A stretch of DNA of 64,000 bases from Hsuehochloa calcarea (lineage: Eukaryota; Streptophyta; Magnoliopsida; Poales; Poaceae). Location: NCBI GenBank assembly GCA_036346395.1, contig CM070598.1, positions 7,981,517-8,045,516 on the forward strand, given 5' to 3'. The translations under genes and the position numbers were made by a program. Positions 55,651 to 64,000 of the stretch are shown piece by piece (positions within the stretch are counted from its first letter, which is position 1; every line of letters begins with the position of its first letter). The notes below the pieces were generated by a model, which was not told where the DNA came from, did no database searches, and worked only from the letters and a program-made list of their open reading frames with translations.

Positions 55651-57870
55651 ATGGCAAGAGAGTGGAACGAGGAGAACTGGTTCGACTTGGCCGATTACGC
55701 AGATATTGAGATAGATGCCGGCTTCGATTACGAGCCGAGTATTGTATCATCCGATAATGATGTCACCTCTGGAGATCATTCTCCAGGAGACCATACCACT
55801 GATGGAGTTGAGGAGGGATCCTTATCCCCCACAACGTTACGTCCAAATGAGGAGCCAACTTCCTCAAAGGGCAAGGGTTAATCCGACCACAATCAGGACC
55901 GCTCCGAGGTAGACCCAGAACATGGAGCGGCCTCCCCTCCAAATGTTCAAATCCGCCTAAGGCAGTCCGACTTGGCACGACAAGTCCTGGAAGCCATCAT
56001 TCTGGAGCTTCATCAACGCCTGGTGGTACTGTCTCTCCGATTAGCCCCACAGAGGATGGGATCGAATACGCTTTTCCTGCGAGTTCGACCATCCCATTGT
56101 AGGGCTCATTTGCGGATGGAGATGGTTATAACCCAGAATTCCACTTCCTGGAGAGGTTTTCTCCAAGTCGCCAGACGGTGTCTTTCGACTAATCCTCAAG
56201 CGAGGAGGCGTCGAGCGCAAGTGGAAGTCATCAACGAGAGGTCTTCGTCCTTCCCTCAGGTGATGATCACTCTCCTAGAGATAGGATTGAGGACACTCCC
56301 CGACGATCACACATTGCGACCCCTCGTGGTAATGGTAAGAACACCTCCAGTGATGAACATGGTCAACACTCTAATAAGCGTGCGAGAAATCCTCGAGATA
56401 ACCACACTTCATTGAGGCAAACTCAAGGATCAGACATGGACGATCCCAAGACAACTCGACAGAGAAGAATAGCAGCTCAGAGCAGTCTACCTGAGCACTT
56501 TCAATATCAGTCAGAGGAAGCTCAGGAACTCCAATATATCAACGATCTACTCGACAACCCAATTCGAGAGCTTGCCTGAGCGCCCGGCTACGACCTCTTC
56601 GCACAAGAGATCGCACGAAGGCTTCGAAGCGCGATGACCAGACTCGAGCACCCTCGCCATCATCATTCCGAAAATTGTAGCGGTACGACTCCATCAGTTT
56701 CTAGTCATTGAATAACTCACCACACGGAGATCGACGCGACAACACGGTTTGTCATTCTCCTAACCGGAGAAAGGTTCTTCGAACGCCTGAAGATAAATAA
56801 GCTATTAGGAGAGGTGATCGTTCACCACTCCGACACAGAGGTCCGCAGCAGCAGATGAGATACAAGGAGTATTACCCTCATAGAATCAAGACTTCTCATA
56901 AGTCGGGTTCACCCATTACCGGATATCGTCGTGTACGATCACCTGATGACGACAACCCTTCTTTTCTGCAAAAGAGGCGTTATGAAGTAATTACCGGATG
57001 TAGGGCATTCTCGCCTGACCTCCGAGCAGTTCGCTGGTCGCCACGGTTTCGACTAGTGAACATGGAGAAATTCGATGGATCTCAGAATCCCATCGAGTTC
57101 CTCCAAATCTACACGACTACTGTCCGAGCAGCAGGAGGAGGAGAACGCGTCATGGTGAATTACCTTTCAACTGTGCTCAAAGGGTCCACTCGATTATGGT
57201 TACTAAACTAACCACTCGAGTCGATCTACTCGTGAAAACACCTTTGTGACCTTCTGCTGACTAACTTTCAAGGTACCTACAATCGCCCTGGAAAGGAGGA
57301 CGACCTACACAGGATGAGACAAAACGACCACGAGACCTTGCATCAATTGATTAGGTGCTTCAGTCAGGTTCACAATTCAATTCCTAAGGTTTCTGACTCA
57401 TCTGTTATCAAAGCTTTCAAGCAGGGAGTCCGCAGTAGAAGAATTATAGAGGATATCGCTTTAAATCCTCCACTACCGTCGTTGAACTCTTCGATATGGC
57501 CAATCGATATGCAATTGCTGCAGAAGAAGTCGAGTGGAATAAAACCATTGATCGAGATGACTTGAATTTTCAAGAAGTAGGTGGAGGTGGCAAGAAGGAC
57601 AAAAAGGCAAAGAAATCCAAGAACAAGGTGAAGGACCAAAAACCTCAAGCCAACAGTTCTAAGGAGGTCTTGGCTGTAAGCGACAAGGAACCACGAAGTT
57701 CCAAGCAATATCCCGATCAAGGCAAAGGTAAGCGCCCCGAGTGAAAGAACAACAAGTCTAGGTGGTGTCCTTCCATAAAAAAGGACATAACCTTCGCAAC
57801 TGCCGGATTTTCCAACAAAAAATCGAAGACTACTACAACAGCAAAGGACCACTTCCTACCCTTGAATAGG
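55651..57870 (+). pseudogene. Element E gag
   Basis: Start MAREWNEENWFDLADYAD matches the gag starts of A and C. An acidic, serine-rich part with TAA at 55879 follows. The gag core is at 56855-57211 (ITGCRAFSPDLRA, VNMEKFDGSQNPIEFLQI) and 57241-57500 (ETLHQLIRCFSQVHNSIP). Next comes a lysine-rich stretch and a zinc-knuckle-like WCPFHKKGHNLRNC near 57770. Stops at 57209 and 57742 and several frameshifts. Confidence 0.82.
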
Positions 57871-58711
57871 TAGGGCAAGCAAGTGGTCGTATGCATTTAG
57901 ACAACAACAAGATGTCATTCCAAGATCCCGAGCATACCATCGAGCATATCTATGGGGGGTCATCGGCATACGAGTCAAAACGATAGCTTAAGGCTGTCGA
58001 ACGCGAGGTAAACTCCATTGATCGTCCTCTTGTCAATAAGTTGCCGAAGTGGTCGGAAGTCACCATCTCATTCGAGAAGAGTGACTGCATGATCCCTTCC
58101 ACTCGACCAGGTTGCTTTTCGATCGTGGTCGAGCCTACCATCAACAACTGTCGAGAAAATCGAGTGTTAGTTGATGGTGGAAGCTCGTTAAACATTTTGT
58201 TTACGAGAACCCTAGACGAGATGTAAGTACCCAGGACCAAGGTAAGACTGTACGATACTCTTTTCATGGTATTGTATCAGGGTCTTCGGCTAAACCTATT
58301 GGTCAAGTTTATGTTCCTTTAACATTTGGTTCACCAAGTAATTTCAGGACAGAGAATATCTCCTTTGATGTGGTCGATTTCGATATAGTATATAACGCCA
58401 TACTCGGACGAGCAACTTTGGCAAAATTCTTAATGGCTACTCATTATGGGTATCAATGTCTTAAGATGCTAGGTCCCAAAGGAGTAATCACAATTCACTG
58501 TGATAAGAAGATGGCGCATATGTGCAACTGTCGATCCCTCGAGATGGTTGGCCATATACCAACTCGGAAAGAAAACAAGGAGCAGCCTTCGACCAAGAAG
58601 TCGAAGTCGAAAGCTGCACTAAAGTCGAACGACCAGGTCAAAGAGGTTCCTCTGGATCTAGAGGAGCCCTCAAAGACTGTTTGCATCAGGAATACTTCCG
58701 ACCCCAACTAG
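57871..58711 (+). pseudogene. Element E aspartic protease
   Basis: LPKWSEVTISFEKSDC and NRVLVDGGSSLNILF (active-site Asp-Gly-Gly, as in A), then a TAA at 58223 and, in a later segment, YNAILGRATLAKFLMATHYG. A basic linker (KKSKSKAALKSNDQ) leads to RT. Confidence 0.82.
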
Positions 58712-59770
58712 GAAGACACCCTCATCACTTTCCTCTGAGCAAATGCAGATGTCTTCGCGTGGCAAGCATCCGACATGCCCGGAGTCCTCAGGGAAGTGAT
58801 TGAGCACAGGCTAGATTTACGGCCTAATAAAGTCCCCGTAAAATAAAATTATAGAGATTTGCCCCTGATCGATGAGATTCTATCAAATTAGAATTGGACA
58901 AGCTACTTAAAGCAGACTTTATAAGAGAAGTCGACCACCCAGAGTGGTTAGCCAACCTTGTGATGGTTAGGAAGTCTAACGGCAAGTGGCAAATGTGTGT
59001 AGACTTCACTGATCTCTATAAAACTTGTCCAAAAGATGATTTTCGTATACCTCGCATCGATCAGTTGGTTGATTCTACTGTCGGTTGTGAAACATTACAT
59101 TTTCTAGATGCATATTCTTGCTACCATCAGATTAACATGTGTCTAGAAGATAAAGAAAATACCGCATTTATTACTCCATTTGGAATATTTTGCTATGTCA
59201 AAATGCCATTTAGTCTAAAAAATGCTAGCACTTCTTTTCAACGTTTGATGCAATCGAATTTTTCACCTCAGCTAGGCCAAAATTTGGAGGCCTATGTTGA
59301 CGATCTAGTAGTAAAAAGTATCAAGCGCCTTAATCATGTTTTTGACTTGCAAGAAACGTTCGACAACCTCAGAAAAAACTGGTTAAACTCAATCCTGAGA
59401 AGTGTGTGTTCGGAGTCTCTTCAAGGAAGTTGCTTAGATTTCTTATCTCTGTACGAGGAATCGAAGCAAACTCCGAAAAGATAAAGGTCATCGTGCAAAT
59501 GCGCCCTCCGACTACGAGGAAAGAAGTCCAGAAACTTACAGGATTCATGGCGGCTTTAAGTCATTTCATTGCACGACTGGGAGAAAAAGGACTACCTTTC
59601 TTCAAATTTCTAAGGAAGCACGAGGCTTTCGAGTGGTCAGAAGAGGCAAACGCTGCCTTTGAGGATGTCAAGAGGTATTTTACGAGTGCTCCTGTTTTGG
59701 TTTCTCCGAAGCCAGAAGAGACGCTCTTAATTTATCTAGCTGCCAGTCTGCAACGCCACAGGCAGTGAGC
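58712..59770 (+). pseudogene. Element E reverse transcriptase
   Basis: DFIREVDHPEWLANLVM, KSNGKWQMCVDFTDL, FRIPRIDQLVD, FLDAYSCYHQI, MPFSLKNASTSFQRLM and the active site YVDDLVVKS near 59292. A frameshift near 59400 moves to GVSSRKLLRFL, GIEANSEKIK, RPPTTRKEVQKLTGFMA and the RNase H connection. A stop lies near the RT entry (58846). Near identity of motif order with A. Confidence 0.9.
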
Positions 59771-60620
59771 GCAGTACTGGTCATCGAGTGTGAAAACATC
59801 TAACAACTAGTTTACTATGTAAGTGAAGTTTTACACGGGCCTAAGGATCATCACCCTCAAGTCCAAAAACTTCTTTATGCCCTCCTCATGTCTTTGAGGA
59901 AACTGCAGCATTATTTCAAGGCGCACAAGGTAATTGTGTCGTCTGAGTTTTCCTTAGGAGTGGTCCTCCAGAACAAGGAAGCAGCGGGTCACATGGAAAA
60001 ATAGTCAGTAGAACTTAGGGAGTTCGACCTCCATTTCGTGTCCCAAACGACCATTAAATTCCAGATCTTGGCAGACTTTGTCGCCGAATGGACAAATCCT
60101 GAACTTGTTCGGGATCTCCAGTATGATACCCATGACCAGTGGACGATGTTTTCACTTACTTTGAAAACTATGACCAGTAGCCGTCATAGTTTAACATGGG
60201 TTTTTCTTTGAGATTGTTCTGCTTAGCAGTCTTGCCGCACGTTCGGTTGAGGAGCCCCATATTGTGAGTTTCATCTATATTGGCAATACAAGATCGGATT
60301 GCATTACTTTCTTGCTTGTGTTCTCGATTCGCATGCAGGAGATAGCCTCTTGGCGAGGTCATCCGCGTTCGGCACCGTTGATAACCATCGGAGCAGTGGT
60401 GTAGTGATTGCGAGGGGTTTCATCTGTTCTGGTCGGAGCCTTCGGATCATCAACGTCGAGTTCTCCACAATCGACTTATCAGTACCATTCGAAAAATCGG
60501 GCCATAGACACATCAACCAATGCTCTAATTCGACCATGTCTTGGTACTTATCGGAGGTCCAAAAGCTAGAAAAGTATTTTTTTCAGTTTCGAGGTACAAT
60601 TTATCTCTTGAAAGGATAAT
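59771..60620 (+). pseudogene. Element E RNase H region, catalytic core replaced
   Basis: After the connection, the linker DFVAEWTNPELV and QWTM are readable up to about 60150. At the place of the FDGS..GSGAG and AEYEGLLAGL blocks seen in A there are about 330 bp of unrelated sequence. Homology resumes at about 60510 with NQCSNSTMSWYLSEVQKLEK. All RNase H active-site residues are therefore missing. Confidence 0.6.
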
Positions 60621-61960
60621 TTTCTCGCATACCAGCTTGCTCGTATGGCTTCTTCCCGACCACAAGTACCAAAAGGAGTTTTCTTGGAGCAACTCCAAAA
60701 GTCGTCTCTGGCCGAAACAATAGAAGCAACTCCTATTGAGACAGCCTCTCTAGAAAATGAAGATACCTACATGAATCCCATCTATGAGTATCTTCATAAG
60801 GGTACAATACCCGATGACGATCTTGAGGCAGATCGCTTATCCCGAAAGGCCAAAATGTATACTATGGTCGAAGGAGTCCTCTACAAACGAGGCACTCAAT
60901 GGGCACTCATGTGATGCATATCGCAGAGGTAAGGACTAAACCTCCTTCACCACATACACGGGGGCATCTCTGGAACTCATGCTTCCTACAGAACGCTGGT
61001 TGGAATGGCCTTTCGATAAGGTTTTTAGTGGCTAAAGAGTTGGTTAAGAAGTTTGTACAATGTTAGTTTCATAGTAGACAGATACACCAACCAGCCCATG
61101 CATTGCAGATAATTCCTCTATCTTGGCCTTTTACGACTTAGGGTCTCGATATCCTAGAACCGTTCTCAAAGGCTCTAAGAGGTTTTGAGTTTCTTTTTGT
61201 AGCAATTGATACGTTCATAAAATGGATCGAAACCAAACCTGTGACTGGGATTACAAAGGAAGCAGCAAAATGGTTCATAATGAGATGTGTGATTACTTGG
61301 TTTGGTGTCCTAAGTCGAATAATCACAGATAATGGTAAGCAATTTTTCAACGTAAAATTTCAGGAATTTTGCGACGAGATGGGTACCAAAGTGTGTTACG
61401 CCTCTGTTACCCATCCTCACAGCAATGGGGTAGTCAAAAGAGCGAATTTCCAAATAATGCAGGGAATCAAACTCGAGTCTTCAACCAGCTTGTCAAGCGC
61501 TTGTGGGCTTGGGTACAAGAATTATCCTCAGTGTTATGGGCAATTCGTATGAGTACTAGTCGGGCCATATGTGAAACACCTTTTTTCCTAGATTTCAGTG
61601 CTGAAGCCATGCTTCCACCAGAACTAAAGATCAGGCTGACACAAGTTGAAACTGTCGACGACTCTACCCAAGAACAACTTTGAGCGGATGACATCAACCT
61701 ACTAGAATATAATAGAAATCAAGCCTTAATCCATTTAGTAGTCTACCAGCAAGCCCTGCACAAATACTACGATCGTAGGGTCTAACCTCGCAGCCTTGCT
61801 GTAGGTGACATGGTATTGAAGAAACTTCAATCACAGTCTAACTGGAACAAGCTTTCCCCTATGTGGGAAGGTCCTTACACAGTGGTCGAAGTTACGCAAC
61901 GAGATTTGGTACGACTATCAATGGAAGACAGTCGGATTCTCTCAAACTCTTAGAACATCA
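60621..61960 (+). pseudogene. Element E integrase
   Basis: DLEADRLSRKAKMYTMVEGV and LYKRG, then an HHCC region near 60940-61070 with frame breaks (KFVQC), then AIDTFIKWIETKPVTG, FGVLSRIITDNGKQF with the second catalytic aspartate, YASVTHPHSNGVVKRAN and WVQELSSVLWA, ending near 61900 with a GPYTVVEV C-terminal block. Frame changes at 60912, 61440 and 61550 and stops disable it. Confidence 0.85.
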
Positions 61961-62078
61961 ACCAGTGATGCAAATTTTATGTGTAACCAACCACCTCGAT
62001 AATAAAGTATCAAGTTCTTTCTATCTTTATTATCTTACTTTGAGTAGTGCTTCGATAATTTTTTTCGACTATCCCTCT

Positions 62079-62100
62079 GGTCGTAAGCTTTTCTACGACC
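62079..62100. repeat. Extra GTCGTAAG..CTACGAC hairpin
   Basis: GGTCGTAAGCTTTTCTACGA plus CC, the same palindrome as the LTR array, here in the spacer after integrase. Confidence 0.85.
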
Positions 62101-62139
62101 AGTACCCAACACTTTTTTACACTAGTCGAAAGGATAGGA

Positions 62140-62710
62140 ACATCAACTAGTCGACGTCTTTCCTTTCTGCACGTGGTCCTTCCCACTAGAAAGAACTTTC
62201 TAGTGTCGACTCGTTGCTCACTTTTGCTGCCAACACAAAGAACTCGGGTTTAATAAACATGGTCAAAAAAATTTCAAGCCAACTCTTAGTATCTTGGTTT
62301 ATTTCTTCATTCGTTTTGAAAAATATTCTAAGCAGAGTATACTTTCGTAATTTGTTCGACTACTCTTGGTAAACTCGGTTGGTTATAACTGATCAGAGAA
62401 AGACACAACACCTAGTCGAAGTCTTTCCTCTCTGCACGTGGTCCTGCCCACTAGAAGGAACATCCTAGCGTCGTCTTGTTTCTAATTCTTGCTACCAGGG
62501 CAAACCTATTGAGTGCACTTGAAAAGGTTAAACGAATTCTAAAGGAACTCCACACGTTTGTGTAACTCAAGTTGCCGCTCTTAATTTGATTAATCTAGTC
62601 GAAGATGATAACATCACCTAGTCGAAGCCTTTCCTTTCTTCACATGGCCCTACCCACTAGAAGGAACTTCCTAGCATATACTCGTTACTACTCTTACGAC
62701 CAGTGCATTA
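62140..62710. repeat. Three dispersed copies of a roughly 80-bp motif in element E spacer
   Basis: CTAGTCGAMGYCTTTCC..CTGCACGTGGTCC..CCCACTAGAARGAAC..CTAG occurs at about 62147, 62412 and 62618, about 80-85% alike, with 264 and 206 bp between starts. Non-coding spacer between pol and antisense gene. Confidence 0.75.
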
Positions 62711-62958
62711 TAATCGGGATCACAGACTATAAATTAGCCAAACCTATCTTTTTTTAGAAAACCTGTTTAACACTATTTACTTAATTTATCTAAATAAACT
62801 AAGTAAATAGTCAGGTGCTAGGATAAAAGTTATTAATATGACTTCAATTCTTAGTCTTATTCTATTTTTCACTAACTACTCGACAAGATGATTTTTCAGG
62901 AAGAAGAAACAATCATATATATATCAACAAGCTTGTCTTTGCAGGTTTCTATTATAAA

Positions 62959-64000
62959 CTATTCTAACGAAGGAGATCCAATCTGCATCTCCCCCGTGAC
63001 TTCCTTGCTGATCGACTGCATATCTCCCATCAATCGCTCCGCTTGTACTTCAGAGCAGTCGAAGCCGGCTTTGACTGGTTGCAGATTAAAGTTGGGGTCA
63101 TGAGCTTTAAGTTTTGCCAGAACAAAACTTATTGCGCCTTCAATCGCCTCCTTTATCGAATCGGCTTGGTTGGTCCTCAGAGTGGTCACCAACTCTCACA
63201 AAGTCCAGACTTGTTTTCCAACAGTACTTAAGTGGGCAATTGTCGTGTCTTCACGAGGAGTGGCCTCCTCGCCATGCAGCCCACTGAGTACGTTGTTAAG
63301 GAGAGAAATATTATCCTGAAGGTTGATACTCATCGACTTCATCTTCTCCTGATTAAAATTTCAAGCCTCACGGAGCTGTTTTATTTCAACTACTTGCTCT
63401 GAAAAGAATAAGGCTAGTCAGATAAAATGACCCCTAACGTAAAATAAAATTGCTTATAGAAAAAGACTTGTTTATCTGCCAGTCGAGAATCTAACTTCTT
63501 GACTTCATCATCATGAGAGGCAGTACTTTTTGCATAGCGCTCCTCCCAAGACTTAACCTCCTGATCTTTTTTTCTTTGGCAATATAGGAAATCTCGTGAA
63601 CAACTAGGGTCTTGTCTTTGACCTTGGTCTCGAGCTTCCCCATCTCAACCTCTTTTTTTGAAAAGGAATGAGGGTTAGAAAAAGAAAAAAAAGTTATAAG
63701 TGGTCTTAAGTTCAGCACTTACCGTTTATTTATTCCTGCAACTTTTGAGTTGCATAGTTGGCCTCCTGAAGCTTCTTCAGAAGGGTGTCTCTTTCTTCTG
63801 TTAGCTTTTTCGTCTCGACCTTCTCGTAGTCGAGCGAATCGGACAAGGACTTTTCATCGATCTTGAACCTACAGAGGAAAAGAGTATACATGAGCGTAGG
63901 ACATGCGGTCGTAAGATTTTGTACGACCGGTACATAGTCGTAAGTTTTTCTATTATAATCCTCTGGTCGAAAGTTCTCCTACGACCATGACCCAATCGTA
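62959..64000 (-). pseudogene. Antisense extra gene of element E (3' part)
   Basis: On the minus strand from about 63330 down: NISLLNNVLSGLHGEEATP, a TGA, then ADSIKEAIEGAISFVLAKLK and AHDPNFNLQPVKAGFDC, ending MQIGSPSLE and a stop at 62959. The LAKLKA.DP..NLQ and SPS.. end matches the C-terminus of the A gene (3179-3592). Upstream pieces at 63491-63718 and 63780-63870 (SDSLDYEKVETKKLTEE) are charged, coiled-coil-like exons separated by intron-like AT-rich gaps. The 5' exons lie beyond the window. Stops within exons make it non-functional. Confidence 0.68.
63907..63986. repeat. Hairpins of the LTR type within the antisense gene of E
   Basis: GGTCGTAAGATTTTGTACGA plus CC (63907-63928) and GGTCGAAAGTTCTCCTACGA plus CC (63965-63986), with one decayed copy between them. 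The gap suggests intron location. Confidence 0.75.

Larger units (their letters stand above)
54786..64000 (+). mobile_element. Element E: Tat-lineage Ty3/gypsy retrotransposon (right end outside window)
   Basis: 5' LTR 54786-55580, primer site, gag, protease, RT, RNase H remnant and integrase follow on the plus strand, and the antisense gene lies on the minus strand after pol. This is the same plan as A but in the opposite direction. The 3' LTR is not reached. The left target copy would be AAAAT (54781-54785). All genes carry stops or frameshifts. Confidence 0.87.

Overview
This is a stretch of grass (Poaceae) nuclear genome that is almost entirely transposable elements. The evidence for a grass is the element set: Tat-lineage Ty3/gypsy elements of RIRE2/Grande type with an antisense extra gene, a CACTA element with Transposase_24, Ulp1 and tnp2 parts, a chromovirus-like gypsy with a 4.35 kb LTR, and a GC-rich intronless nuclear gene start. 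I cannot name the species. The only gene I regard as a normal host gene is at 49559-52366 (minus). It encodes a 935-residue molybdenum-cofactor-sulfurase-like, PLP-transferase-fold protein.

Layout. (1) 1-25176 is element A, an old Tat-lineage gypsy element read on the minus strand. Its 3' LTR runs off the left edge (1-456) and its 5' LTR is 24480-25176. gag, protease, RT, RNase H and integrase run from 24385 down to about 6130, and a separate antisense gene (plus strand, 800-3592) lies beside the 3' LTR. A is interrupted by a solo LTR (4251-6010, TSD GAAAT), by a second solo LTR in the integrase gene (6851-18386, TSD GAAGC) that is itself split by a 9.06 kb CACTA transposon (6860-15916, TSD ACC), and by a hAT-type MITE in the RT gene (20673-21196). 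Net of these, A is about 11.6 kb. (2) 25177-31681 is older DNA. It holds an unidentified coding remnant, a GRF-zinc-finger gene remnant, short tandem repeats, a GC-rich block and a long-TIR Mutator-like element (28712-31270, 9-bp TSD) carrying a small spliced ORF. (3) 31682-46949 is copia element B (minus) with short LTRs. It contains a truncated gypsy element D (32981-39787) and a complete but internally deleted Tat element C (40788-45016). (4) 46950-54785 is the gene island: the PLP-fold gene, its flanks and a 3' fragment of a LINE. (5) 54786 to the right edge is element E, a Tat gypsy element in plus orientation. It has its 5' LTR, gag-pol and, on the minus strand, the end of its antisense gene.

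All the element genes are damaged by stops, frameshifts or deletions, so the window is a record of layered insertion rather than a set of active elements. A hand count gives about 45 differences over 456 aligned LTR positions of A (about 10%), so A is millions of years old if the usual grass LTR rate applies. The less ordinary signals are the antisense spliced gene shared by three Tat elements, an array of hairpins with compensatory stem changes in E's LTR, a satellite-like array of about 178-bp period inside the CACTA element, a Pack-MULE candidate, and an arginine where MoCo sulfurases have their PLP lysine.
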